DNA from: Paracentrotus lividus
Lineage: Eukaryota; Echinodermata; Echinoidea; Camarodonta; Echinidae
DNA: 64,000 nucleotides
Direction of reading: 5' to 3'
NCBI GenBank assembly: GCA_940671915.1
Contig: CALNVZ010003433.1
Span: 31,913,317-31,977,316, forward strand
Below the pieces are notes generated by a model. The model saw nothing but the letters and a program-made list of their open reading frames with translations, did not search any database and was not told the origin of the DNA. The position numbers were made by a program, and so were the translations under genes. Below, piece after piece: positions 36,241 through 48,321 of this stretch; within the stretch, counting starts at the first letter, position 1; every line of letters begins with the position of its first letter.

Positions 36241-37564
36241 ATTATATTGCCTTACCTCCCTTTTAGATCTTTAAAAAAAACGACGGACTTTACACATAAG
36301 GAGTTTTTCAAGCTTCAACTTCGCTTCAATGGTTGTATTCCTTATTTCATACCAAAATCAAACGAAATCGAAAAACTTTATAAAAAGAGATTAAACAACT
36401 TGGAAGTATATAAGAGATATTAACTATAAACAAATATATAACATGACATTATGTACAAAACAGCACAGTGAAATGTAGAACCAAATAGCAGGGCTCACAA
36501 AAAATTGATTCTTCGTGGTTTAAATACAATTGTGAAGGTTATTTCTGTGCAGATATAATTTAATAGATTTATGAAATATATGAGTATTGCTTCGTAAAAT
36601 AGAATAATTATGATCCCAAAAGAAAACAAACTATCAAACGATAAAGAAACAATCAAACTAACAACAGTACTAATTAATCTGGTAGGTAGACATAAAGGAA
36701 AGATAAGAAATAAATTAGCGATCACTCAGTAATATTATATAGAATATATGAGTTAAGTATGCGTATTTAAAGAAAAATCAGCTGATGTAACCAATTGATT
36801 TTTAGTTTTAATTCTTATAAATAGAGTAATAATGAGAAAAGACTTCCTCTATTATAGCGTCTATAAGAAAAGTTTCACTCGTAAGTGCTTTACAATTATT
36901 ATGTATATTTATCGATCCTCATTCAAAAAGAGCCATTTAAAAGTCATAATAATGCATGAATTAGCTATAATATACTATTTCCAATATAATATGTAATCTC
37001 CTGAATAATTGATCAATATAGTAAGTACAGAGGTATGAATCGGGTAGTGTCTAAATAGTTAAAAATGCAAACGTTTCAATCTGCATACCAATTTTCTTTC
37101 AATGAAAATCATTTCTCAAATAAGAGTTTGGGTATATTAATAGTAAATACGTTAATTTGTAAAAAAAAAAAAAAAAAAAAAACAAATATCCATTATTACA
37201 CCTTTATCGATTTTTCTCTATGAGAATACTGGCGAATACTAAGTCACGTGACTTGAAAAAGAGAGACAGGTGAATACCACAGCGTCGATACGACGTACAT
37301 TTCGGTTTTTTCCCTCTTTATGAAAGAGATAATGCGGTCATTAATAGCAATTTTAACATTGATCTTGAATGATGATATGAAGCATTTGTTAACGAAATAA
37401 GAATAAACACACGTTATTTACGAAATGTTTACAATTCATGTATATAAATTTCTACAGGGTCATACAATATTTCATCATTCATATATAATATATCTTCTTC
37501 CATTATAATTATTGAAATTTTTTTGTAATCTCATGTTTATTTAATTTCTTTTTTAAAAATTATA
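36241..37564. other. Very AT-rich non-coding stretch
   Basis: Contains a poly-A run near 37160-37181. No gene or clear repeat was recognised. Confidence 0.4.
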
Positions 37565-40500
37565 TTATACAAGTATGTATTTAAGATGTTTAAAATAAAT
37601 AGTAATGCTAGCATGAACATTGACGATAAAAAGACATAAGAACATTGTGCTAATTTGAATCGATATTGACGTACTGAGACGAGGCCGAATGCATGCACAG
37701 GCAACGGGAATGGGTTCCAGAATGGTTCATATTGTAAACAATAGTAATATAGAGATAAAATAACAGGGAATCATAATTAACATTAAAATAAGCCAATAAC
37801 ATAAGAGAATGGCTGCGAATGATTTAACATGACAGAAATAAGGCCAATACCTAAAAAATTTGGATAGATTGATTATAGTTGTATAAGTATATAATTACTT
37901 ATGACTGACTTTGTTTATTTTAGTTGTTATCGGTCATTATTATTATTATATTGGTGTTATATTATCATTATTATAATATTAATTGTCGTTGTTATTATCA
38001 TACATTTCAATACGTCATGTGAAGAAAAAAAAATTAATTTACAACAAATCACCAGTTTTAACACTGACCAGTTCTGTGTATTGTAATGCTTTGATTATGC
38101 AACACTTTATTCATATCATTAGCCTTATCTTATTTGAACCATACTTTGTATTTATTTAGAGATGTTAAAATATATTAAAAAAGATAAATAAAATCAGTTC
38201 GAATATTTTCATATACATTAGGCTACTATATTAATCATCACGTTTGTGTTCTGCAATACATTTCTTTTAGTACCGTTCATGTACGGTCACTTTTAATTTG
38301 TACTTATTTGTACACAGTGTAACCTGTTAAACATGTAAACGTGTTATAGAAGCAATCAAATCAAACGAAAATATTGTATTGTGAAGCTCTACTTACATGA
38401 TATTCACGCTTTAACATTCATTGGTCCTTTGAGCACGTGTTCATCGCGAAGAACTGGTAACATGAGTTTACGAAGCTGAACGCATCAAACTGGATCTCAG
38501 AGCATCTCCTACAAGCGCACTGTACATATTGAAGATCACGTGGTACCTGAGTAAATGTTAGGTAAATTTTTTTAACAATAATTAATAATGATTAAATATT
38601 AAAAATAATTAACATATTCATCTCAGAAAATAATATTTCGGGGGATTTATACATGTAGATAAAATACTACATTTTGGAATATCACCGTGGATGTGACGTC
38701 ACACAACTGAAAGTCCAAATCAGCAACTTTTGAATTTTGTATCCTTGGTCAGTGTTTTTTCCAACCCGAAGGCGATAGAAGGTATGCAGACTTCCGGGTT
38801 GAACCATAAACACACAAGGTTGCTTTTGTAAAGAGATATACGGGATATATATAATATTATATATATATATATATACAGTGGTGGCAAAATATTAGAACAC
38901 CTGAACCTACAACAAAGTCTATGGAATCAATGCCCTAGTTCATTTGCCGAAATTCAGATTAAAATTATCTTTGTGTGCCATGAGCTTTCATGACTTTTTA
39001 GCATAGGGTCTTACGTATAAGTTGATACCAAATTTATATAGTTTCGACCATCTGGTAATGCGCAGCATTAGAAATAGTTGCGCTATGCGCTTTTGATTTC
39101 CCCAAGACTTGTGTATTAAACATGTAGTCCAAATGCAAAAAAGTAAAATGCCAAATACATATGCCGATTGCTCAAAAAGTATTTGAGGTGCAAGTGATGA
39201 GACTTAGCAGGCTTATTTATTCTAATATACCTCAAATACATTCTAGGTTTCAGCAAATTTGGTCGAATGGGGAGGTGGATTCGCCCCCACCCTTGGTGGT
39301 TAGATGACCAAAATTACCATGCCCATTGAAGGTTAAGACTATTTTTTCTTAATTTAACGAAGACACTCCTTGTAAATGTATATTTTTAAAAGGAAATTTA
39401 ATGAGCAATTCAAATATGTTGAAATAATAAGGGTCATCGGAACAATGGACTTAAATAGGGGCACTTAATTAAAAAATTGGGGCCCTTCAAAAATGATTTT
39501 AAAATCCCCACATAAGATGTCACTACTTCACCCTGTGTTGTTATGAATGCCATTTTTGACATCCTCAGGAAATTTCCTTTCAAAATTTATATACCTTTGT
39601 AGGAAGTGGCCCAAAATGTTTAACGTAATGACACTTTGATCCTGAAAGGGGCAAGATTTTTACATTTTTCAATTGGTGGGGTGACATAAAAAAGGGCGAC
39701 TTGGGGGCGAGTTCCCAACGCAAGAAATAAAGATGGTGATTTCGATACTTGGCAAGTGGACTTGTTTAGGACAAGATGAGGACTTGTTGAAATTTGGAAA
39801 ATGGACTTATTCTGGACAAAAAGTAAACATGATGAGACATTAAAACTATCCAACTCGATTTGTTTGGGACAATAAAAAAAGATAACGAGTTGTTAAAATG
39901 GGGTTGAAACTTTAACTCATTATTTTGTCTTCTTCTCCCAAACATGTCGACTCTGAGTTTCAACAACTCGTCTTGTCTTCTCGTCCTCAACAGGTCGACT
40001 TTCCGAGTTTTAACTCGTCATCTTGTTTTCTTGTCCCTCGAACAGGTCGACTTTCCTATAGAGGTCTAACAACTCCCCTTTTTGTCTTTTTTGTCCCAAA
40101 CAAGCTGACTTGCCGAGTTCCAACAACTCGTCTTCTTGTGATTTAACCCGTATTCTAGCCTCCTTATCTCGTCATCTGGTTGGCACTTATAACATGATAA
40201 CATGTATAAGCTTCCATTTAGAAGGCATATGGGGAAAATGTGTTCATGATTAATTTTCACCTTCACATGAAAAGATGAAGAGTCTAAATTATCCATTCAT
40301 GGAACCATTAGGTTCGTAGTACTACGCCATTCTAGGTCAATTTGGGCCGGACCAGAAATGGCGATATAAATTAGGCCTTACTCGAAATGGCCTCCTTCCA
40401 GAATAAGATCATTTTGTCCCTTCATTTAAAAAAAAAAGCCAGTGTAGGCTATTCGTGGAATATTATTGTGTAGGCCTAAACTCATCATCTTACCTCGTTG

Positions 40501-41065
40501 AGTTTGAGTCTAGAACAAGATGCCAAGGGCACGCTGTTCGTCCGCTTAACAATGCGGGCGGGAAAAGAGCAACCGGCAGAGCTGAAGGGTACATTCCACA
40601 GCCATCACCTTCCCAGTATACAGGGAACCCAGTATCACGAAGAGATTCGAGCGAGTCAACACCGTCGCCGAAAGCTCCAGTTGGCCCCTCGGTTGTCGAT
40701 AGACCACTTCGGAAAAGCTGAAGCTGGACCTCAAGGTCGGCACCGCTCGGCTCTGTGCACACGGATCTTTTTAGTCTCGTGTGCAATTCTTTGTTCGACT
40801 TGTTCATTGGCTGAGCAGAGTTTTGTAGTCTTCCTTCAATGTTTTCTTCTTGAATACTTGATGGCGAGTTAACTGAAACCATGCCGCTTTCCGTATTGTT
40901 TGGAGAGAGGAGCTGACTTGGTTTGGATGATTCAAACGATTCAACATTCATGAATTCTTTGTTTTGTTGAGAAATGGAATTCAACACCATGTCGTCATGT
41001 TTGACAACGAATCCAGATATCAGAGGAGGAACGTTGAGTAGACACAAGAAGAGAAAACACGTGAC
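37565..41065 (-). CDS. Interleukin-17-like cytokine with pro-domain; frame breaks in exons 3-4
   Basis: Secreted cytokine of the IL-17 family. The large exon (40494-41065, 572 nt, phase 2 end) has a hydrophobic leader (TCFLFLCLLNVPPLISGFVV), a ~75-residue Ser/Asn-rich pro-region, a furin-type site RLKR at exon residues 97-100, then SVCTEP, and ends with the hallmark ACPWHLVLDSNSTR. Exon 3 (38397-38546) follows a TACTCAG acceptor and encodes VPRDLQYVQCACRRC, the P-R-D-(I/L) and C-x-C-x2-C block. The last exon (~37733 down to 37565) encodes IPVACAC. Entering exon 3 needs one more base than is present. Two more shifts fall later in it, and the last exon lacks a base in its acceptor and one inside. 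Each can be explained by a single missing base, so consensus error is likely, though a decaying gene is possible. The start exon was not found. Introns carry minisatellites. Confidence 0.78.
38876..38912. mobile_element. Solo Tc1/mariner-like end
   Basis: After a TA microsatellite, TACAGTGGTGGCAAAATATT resembles the terminus of Tc1/mariner elements (TA then CAGTGGTGGC...). No opposite end was found, so this is probably a truncated remnant in intron 2 of the IL-17-like gene. Confidence 0.45.
39730..40145. repeat. Minisatellite with inverted halves (CAACTCGTC / GGTCGACTTTCC)
   Basis: About four ~60-bp units in 39905-40145 repeat CAACTCGTCTTCTTGT, CCC(A)AACAGGTCGACTT and TCCGAGTTT. The part at 39730-39905 carries the same words in reverse (GGACAAGATGAGGACTTGTT, AACGAGTTGTTAAAA). 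The array therefore folds back on itself. It lies in intron 2 of the minus-strand IL-17-like gene. Confidence 0.75.
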
Positions 41066-42560
41066 CTATGCCGATAAAAAAAAATAATTTTGATAATTTT
41101 AATAATGATGGAAAAGCAATTTTATCAGCATCGAGATACTTACATTGGAATACACTGCAAGATATTAGGTTTTAAAGACTGCATATGAATATTAACACCT
41201 AACGACACAATGGGTTGAAATGGAACCAATGAAAATAAAATTAAATATGACTTGAATTATAAGCGATGGTAAAATCTGACACCCCACCCCCCTACCACAC
41301 ACACACACACACACACAGCACACACACACACATGAAGGAATTGAACAATCTGTTCTAGTTATTTTTTTATGTTACTAGTCAAGTACCAGTCAGGTTTTTG
41401 GCGACCAAAGATATATCTTTATCAGTTTAATTACAAACTTTCAGGTTACAATACTGATTAAGCCCATCTCGTTTTAAATGCTCTGGTATATTTAGTTTTT
41501 TCACTTTATTTAGCTTTTCATCGACAATGTATTGAAAAAGATCACATGGGTTTAACAAATACTGTATTTAGATGGGGGAGCAAGTAGGATGGTTGAATTG
41601 ATATCATGAGTTAAATGTTACCTTTGGTTGTCGACATGACTTCGTGAAATGATGGTTGTAGCGTTGATGCAAAGAGATAATGTATTGGCAAAACGTGTGG
41701 GCAGTTTTCAATATCGTGCTCGAAGACCAGCAATAGGAGAATGTTGGAATATGTGTGAGAGAGATGCGAGGGAATGTAAACCTCACAGGTAGTAACTAAT
41801 GATAGTTGATCCGAAATCACCTTTATATGAAATACAAATCACATCGCGTTTCCTTCTAGAACCATTCTCCTATTTCTAACCATAAAACATTAGACCCTTC
41901 TCTACTTAAACAGGTACTAAGGACAACCACAACCGAAAGAAATCCATTGGGGGAAAGTCCGTCCATTTTGAAACGGTGCTTGCTGTCATTTCCCCAAATA
42001 GAGATATCAAATATGTTTGGTATTATCGATGCGTGTCTCTATCCGGGTTTATATACCACTCACTGGTGAAGTATAAGCTAATGGGAAAAATGTAGCATAT
42101 ATTATCAAAGGCATTGATTTTGGCAGGTTGACAGGTTTCAAAGTCAACTGACGCGCATAATTTCCCCATATTTCGTTTCCACTGAAGTTTACTTTTCAGT
42201 TTGTATTTCCTTCCTATAATCAGGTTGCTTGTATATTAAAGATTTTGATTTAAATCATTTCTTAACCGTTTTTTTTTTTTTTTGAGGAGTGGAGGTAAAA
42301 ACAAATTTATATTTCATTTTGTAGTGCATTGTTAATATGTTCAAGCAATGTTTAGAATTGCTTTACCTATGTATTGTCCACATTGTCCAAGTCCCGCATT
42401 GAATGTATTGCTACTCAATAATTACACTCGATAACGCTATAGTAAAGTCTTGTAGGGTTATCTCAATTAATATATTTATTATATGTCCTTTCCAAAACCA
42501 ACAGATTTTTTTTGTTGTAAGGTTGAATCCCTATTTTAAAATTCATTTGGAACGGTAAAA
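41066..42560. other. Upstream region of the minus-strand IL-17-like gene
   Basis: It should contain its start exon and promoter. An ATG mini-exon at 41622-41637 (minus; MSTTK then GTAACA) is possible, but its phase does not fit the next exon. A CA repeat lies at 41298-41332. No other gene was recognised. Confidence 0.35.
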
Positions 42561-42569
42561 CGAGATAAA

Positions 42570-43015
42570 ATAAGCCGTTAAAACTTAATTGGAGATTATA
42601 TGGATGGAGGTTTAAAAATGTTGCATTTGCCCTTAACTATTTTTGGCTTAAAAATTGCATTGGGTTTAAACGTCTGTTTGATGAAAAATAATCACGGGCA
42701 ATGGAAATGCTTTTATGACATTCTTCTTTCTTTTCGGAGGGAATCTTTCTTGGTATAGTGATTAATAAAGATGATTGAAGTATATTATCATTAAAAACAC
42801 TTTTCCAGGAGATTGCTCAGTAATGGGCTGCCCTTACGCTAGATACGGAATCGATCTATTCCACTGCAGAAGGCAAATATATGGATAACGCTTTGATTAA
42901 AATAACCAAAAAATTTATTTATAATCTTGGTATGACAGATATAGTTACACTAATAGATGTTCTTGATGAACAATGGAAATATTTTGTCTGTTTTAATTAA
43001 AAATAAATACAACTT
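42570..43015 (+). mobile_element. Degenerate non-LTR retrotransposon fragment (L1/Tx1-like C-terminal RT region)
   Basis: Broken plus-strand frames read GGLKMLHLPLTIFGLKIALG..., a GG(L/x)KM-N...LK-W-type block, then a stretch ending WK...ILL, and later KITKKFIYNLGMTDIVTLID. This order (GGL...LK...WK...; later K-x-F...GI/M-x-x-x-x-D) is typical after the reverse transcriptase domain of L1/Tx1-type LINEs. Several stops and shifts show that it is dead. Its extent beyond these blocks is unclear. Confidence 0.55.
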
Positions 43016-43369
43016 GAGAATGTAACTTTGTATTAGATTTTTATTCTGTGAAACACAGTATCCCTCAAATTGGAAGCTAATATCCCTAATATGTACAGAG
43101 GACAGCATACAGCTAAAAAAAAGAATGATACAAACATAATGAAAGTCACTACGGGTATGGCCGGTTACACCACAACCTAAATGTTCAGAAGAATTTTCAT
43201 CCCTTCCTAAATTTCAGTGATAAGTAATGGAATTTTTTTTTTTTAGATATTCCAACACTTAGATTTGGCCAATAATAGACTTGGTTCCTATTGTGGCAAC
43301 CTTGTACTCGTATTAGTTATTTTCAATTAAAGTTAAAGACATATATTGTTTCATTACTGATCAAGTGTG

Positions 43370-44400
43370 TTCCTTAAAAAGGTAATGCAGAGTTCAAAGG
43401 TCTAATCTTGGTCATTTCACAAGGGTGTGGTTGTTTTTGATTTGTTTTACTAAACTACTAGTAACTCATGCAGCTTTAGTTTGAAGACATTGCTTACGTC
43501 CAAACTGTAATGGTCACGAAGTTAGCGTCCTTTGAAGGTGATAGCGTACAAAACCTGTTTTTTTCCCCAAGTTTTTCGTGTTTAGGGTATGAACCAACTT
43601 TGTATAATTGTTGGTTTCATAGTTTTGGGGGTTTTGGTCTCACAAAAGTTTCAATGAAAGGCAATCTCATTTGTCAAAGAGCCTATCTCCAATGGCAATG
43701 AAGATGTGTTTGCGTTAGGAGTCTCTGAGTCGTGGAGAAGTTAGTGGTGACGTTCCTGAGAACTTAAGGGTCTCACGTCGACGGGAAAATGGAAAAAAAG
43801 TCAAACATGTTCAATCTTTTAGTGACGACCCAGCAAGTCCAAAATTATTAACCGTCTCTCGTTCTCTTTAATCTCTTTCCGACCAACGTCTCTGCGGACG
43901 TCTGTGATACTAAAGGGACGTTCGCCGGCAATCCCGCGAAAGACGTAACAGAAGACTTGCTCCGTATTAAAGAAGCTTCTACTAAGACTGGAATGTTTGA
44001 AATTTGTTTGATTTTTCTCGAGACTTCCCTGTATCAGAAGACGTCGCGGACGATCCGTCTTCAGACTCCAGAGACTCATGCATAATTCGAGAACCCATGT
44101 CATTGCCAGTGAGATAGGTCTCTTTGACATGAGATTGCATTTCATTCAAATTTTGTCTGACAAAAACCCCTAAAACTATGAAACCAAAACTTTATAAAAG
44201 TAGGTTTTATACCTAAAACGTACCTATTACCTTCAATGTCCCTTACTCTGTGACCCATTACAGTTTAGACGTAAGCGAATGTCTCAAATTAAAGCTGATG
44301 AGTTACTTTAGAGTTTAGTAAACAGAACTACAATAAATAACTATATCTTTTGAATAGGTGTACCTTTGATACTTCTCCTGTCCTTTTAGGATAACCACAT
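43370..44400. mobile_element. Foldback element with ~370-bp arms
   Basis: 43440-43735 and 44075-44350 are diverged inverse copies. Matching features include GTAGTTTAGTAAA(C)-type ends, ACTCATGCAGCTTTA..., CTTACGTC(C/T)AAACTGTAATGG, TGGTTTCATAGTTTT and GAGACTC near the inner edges. The 340-bp loop has no recognised gene. The frames at 43510-43701 (plus) and 43819-44145 (minus) fall in the arms or loop. Confidence 0.75.
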
Positions 44401-44599
44401 GTTTTCTTCTGTATAGTATGGCTAAAGAACTTGATGAGCATAGTTATGGGATTGCCCAATAACTCAAAGGTTTGTATCAGATGTACAACATTTCATTTTT
44501 AAAGAATAAACTTACTTTTGAACAAATAAATTATAATTTACATATATCGTATATCGTGAACTGTATCTTTGGGTATATTGGTTTTTGATAGGATTAAAG

Positions 44600-44790
44600 A
44601 AAGGTTCAAAACGGATAAAAGAGAGAGGATCAGATATCAGAAGAGACAACAAAAAAAAAACCGGAAAAAAGAGGGAGAGGAAGAAGGAAAAAAAATAGAG
44701 GGAAAAAGGGGAGGGAAACAACGAGAGAGCGAGAAAAAAGGAGTTTGAGGAAGGAAAAAAAAAAAGGAATGAAAAAATAGGAGGCGGCCA
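44600..44790. repeat. Polypurine tract
   Basis: The plus strand is nearly all A/G for ~180 bases, ending near AAAAAATAGGAGGCGG. The minus-strand frame across it (Phe/Ser/Leu-rich) reflects composition. Confidence 0.8.
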
Positions 44791-44859
44791 CATTGAACTA
44801 TAAACTTGGGACACCATGGTGTCGTGAGAATTATCTTATTTTAATGGGGCCGAATGACT

Positions 44860-45150
44860 AAAGTTCATGGGCACGATTCATATTTAACTTTAGTGGGCGC
44901 GGCTTTGTTTTCTTAACTTAGAAGAGGGGTTGCCAAATTGACCTAAAGTTTCAAGGACGCCAAATTGATCTCCGAAGCTTAGGGCGCCAATTCCATTTTG
45001 AATTTAGGGGGCGGACACCAAATGACCTGAAAGTGAGGGGGCACCAAATGTGTCTTAAAATTAGGGAAGCTTTAAAATTGGCCTTTATAACTTAAGGAGC
45101 GCCTATGTTATCTTAAACTTTGCGGCGTTGAATTGGTCTTAAATTTTATT
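44860..45150. repeat. Degenerate ~33-bp minisatellite (GGGCGCCAAATTGACCT core)
   Basis: Around eight to nine units of the type (G)GGCGCCAAATTGA(C/T)CT(A)AA(A/G)(A/C)TTTA follow each other with frequent substitutions and length change. The stretch is non-coding. Confidence 0.75.
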
Positions 45151-45654
45151 AAATTTCATTTAATTAGAATGGACCAATATTGTTAGGAAAAGTGTTCAAA
45201 AACCATCCTTCCCAAAGATGAATACCATCATATTTGATATCGAATTACCTTGGACATATTTAGCAAAATTCGTACTGATTTTGCAATTTCATCGCTAGTG
45301 CATTACTTCAACCCTTGATATTTGACATCAAAACAACAAAACAAAAGCAACAAACAAACCCAAAACAAGACAAAGAAGAAGGAATTTTATTTGATTAAAA
45401 ATTAAGAGAAGGATACATTAGTAGTCTACTTTGGATGACGTGCTTTTGAATCTTTAGATGAAATCCATATAAAATAAATTGTTTTACACGTGGACCTAAT
45501 TTATAGTTATATACTTAAAATACTTAAAAAAAACTAAAAAAAAACAAACAAAAAACGTATGGTATTTTCCGTATAGGGTTCAATCCGTTCGTAAGATTCT
45601 TGGAAATTGTAGAGGGTAATTTCATTTAACATAGATAAACATACCGGAAGGGGT

Positions 45655-45965
45655 ATAATATATATATATATAAATATACTAAATATTATATATATATACA
45701 CCACACATACACACACACACCACACACATATAAGCCAAACCTTCATATCTGTAACAATTAATAAATCCACATATATTATATATATATATTATATATATAT
45801 TATAATATATATGATCGCACCAGCGTGAAACCAGTTGTTAGCAGAAACATATAATATATATATATATTATAGGCTACATGCTTCACATGCTTAAAATGTG
45901 CAAGTTAACAAAATAATATTATAATATATATATATAATATATATATAATAATATATATATAATGT
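45655..45965. repeat. AT and AC microsatellite clusters
   Basis: (TA)n tracts recur at ~45655-45700, 45770-45812, 45850-45870 and 45915-45962, with an AC tract at 45700-45730. An ACATGC-type word recurs between the last blocks. Confidence 0.85.
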
Positions 45966-46369
45966 AGCCTCTAAGATGTTTCAGAGGTTCATCTTGACAT
46001 AGGTTACATGCACTAACAGCATGTAGGGCTTCCCAGCTCAGATCAGGGTGGTACATCCCTCAGCCCGCATCCTGTCTTCCATACACACCCCACCCCTTAT
46101 CATAACTTTAGAAAGAAAACATCCTAAAATTGGTTTTTAAAGTTTTTTTTAAATTGTAATGATTGACCCGATGGGGGACTAACACCTACCCTATGGGTGT
46201 TATTTGAAAATGAGCGGCTCTGCCTTCCTTTCCGCTTATTTCTAGGCCGGTGTGACGTAAAAGAAGAGAGAAGAGAAGAAGACAAAAAATCCCAAACATT
46301 GACTGTACCTTTTTGCTCGACCGAGTGTGACGTAAAAAAAGGTTGGTGAATCTGAATCTGAATTTTAAT

Positions 46370-46530
46370 TTGGCCCCCCCCCCCCTTCATGAAACCTGGA
46401 TCCACCACTGCACACACACACACACACCCACACCACATAACACACACACACACACACACATCTCACACTCACACCCCCCCCACACACACATACACCACAC
46501 AACCATACACACAAACACACATCTCTACCT
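46370..46530. repeat. C-run/GGATCCACCACTG unit and AC microsatellite
   Basis: A C13 run is followed by CTTCATGAAACCTGGATCCA and CCACTG, then by interrupted (AC)n. The text resembles the 18960-19180 repeat and the C-run repeats at 24120 and 50100-50170. Confidence 0.6.
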
Positions 46531-47574
46531 GATATGAACTTCACCTGCACCTTATACAGTAAACACCTGTTCACATACACAATGTTTGCGCACCCAGCAA
46601 GCACATGGCTATCTCAACCACCAAACTATTAACTTTGGGAGAGAGTTTAAATGACTATTTTACTATCGTTTGATTTCATCATGGATTCTAAACCTCTTCA
46701 TGATGTCATCTGAAGGGAGAAAGAATGTATTTTGAATACAATTACTTTATGACATCACAATACTGACCACAACGGTATCCACTCAGGTGTTGTTGTAATT
46801 TTCTTCTCCTTTTGGTTACCTGGATCTAACCTCAACGTTTGTTATTTGTACGAGAGCGGCATGAAATTCCCTCTTGTCAAATTGTGTAGAAAAACCTTTT
46901 TCTCCCAAAAAAATACACTTTCCCGTTATCATATGTCCTGCTTCCGGGAGAAAACTTGCCTGTGCAAATGAAGGCAAACCTTAAAGCTATTCGTCATACT
47001 GGTGGACTATTTCAAAAAAAAAAAAATTGCGTGGGCAAAAGAGGGAAACTACTAGAATTGAACAATACAATTTCGCATAAAGATGGAATATTTTCAAAAG
47101 GAATTTAGGTACCTATATAGAAGCTACCTATATAGAGAGAGCAAACCAATGAAAGTTAATTATATTATCATTCACATAAAAAAGTGATAATTCTGGAAGA
47201 AACTTGCCTGGGCAAAAGAGGACAAACTATTTTACTTTCTGCTAACGAATTAAAAATTATAAGGAAACAATTTCTGTAAAACATGTATTACAATGTTTAA
47301 GAATTGCCCATGTTACCAAAAACCATCCAAATAATTTTTTTTTCTTAACTACACCATGCCCATGAGTTTTTTTCATATTTTCCAAATTAGAATGAATTCA
47401 ATTCAATGTCAACTTACAGTGAGTCTCAGTAAGATCTATTAAAAGTGCTTCGTTACCTTTGAAATATTTAACAATCATTTTTTTTCACACATTATCTTAA
47501 ATATAAATTTTATTCATTTATTTATTTATCTATTATTTATCTATTATTGGCCGTATATGTCTCTTCTCGCGAAG
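46531..47574. other. Non-coding stretch with a weak direct duplication
   Basis: GGGAGAAAACTTGCCTGTGC (46946) and GGAAGAAACTTGCCTGGGC (47197), both followed by AAA(A/T)GA(A)GG(A/C)(A)AAC, suggest an old duplication. No gene was recognised. Confidence 0.4.
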
Positions 47575-47833
47575 GTACTTCAGGGCACCATAGGTTCGAG
47601 CCCCGGCGCGTCATACCAAAAGACGTTAAAAAATGGTAGTTGGTGCTTCCTGTTTGGCGTTCAACAAGAGGGGATTTAGCAAGATGTCCTTCTAGCGCTG
47701 CTCAGCGGCTGCCGGGCCCACGAGAAAAGGGGCAAAATAAATATCCGTTTGGACAATAAAATTTGGAGCACTTTCGAGCACTGTATTTATTATTATTATA
47801 TTTTATTATTATATTATTTATTATTTATTATTA

Positions 47834-47865
<32 letters not shown>

Positions 47866-47893
47866 TTTTATTATATTATTTATTTTTTTTTTT
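47575..47893. repeat. SINE 3' remnant followed by an ATT microsatellite
   Basis: GGTTCGAGCCCC (47592) is a B-box. It is followed by CGGCGCGTCATACCAAAAGA, TGGTAGTTGGTGCTTCCTGT, TTGGCGTTCAACAAGAGGGG and a CTGCTCAGCGGCTGCCGG stretch, in the style of tRNA-derived SINE bodies. The A-box side is missing, so it is 5'-truncated. (ATT)n and T runs follow at 47785-47893. Confidence 0.6.
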
Positions 47894-48321
47894 TGGGGGG
47901 GGGGGTTGGGGCTACTTAGCACTTATTTTAAGTGATAAAAAGGTACAGTGAGTAAAGAAAAAGACATAGTTATAAAGCAGAAAAGTGCCATCACTATATT
48001 TTCCCAATTCGCCTGGCCAGCTCTTTTAAAATCCCATTATTTTTTCCGAAACCTTGAATTAACAAGTTTGTGAATGGTTACTACAGTCTCTTTTATTGTG
48101 AAATGTGATTACATTATATTGTAATAAAATTTAAAAGAAACACCAACATGAGCTGACAAATTACTAATACTTATACGCAAATATATAATACATGTACGGT
48201 AGTTTCATTCATAAACGTTTAGGTTTTTGGTTCATTCATAAATCATACTCTTGTGTCTTTGTCTCTTGCCCTCATTTTTCTCTCTTTCTCTCTTTATATT
48301 ATATTTCTCTTTTCTTATATT

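Noticed and set aside
40498..40872. 124-codon plus-strand frame
   Set aside because: Antisense shadow of the large exon of the minus-strand IL-17-like gene.
41622..41637. Start exon (MSTTK) for the minus-strand IL-17-like gene
   Set aside because: Its donor leaves phase 1, whereas the next exon needs phase 0.
47763..47951. 62-codon Tyr/Phe-rich frame
   Set aside because: Translation of (ATT)n.
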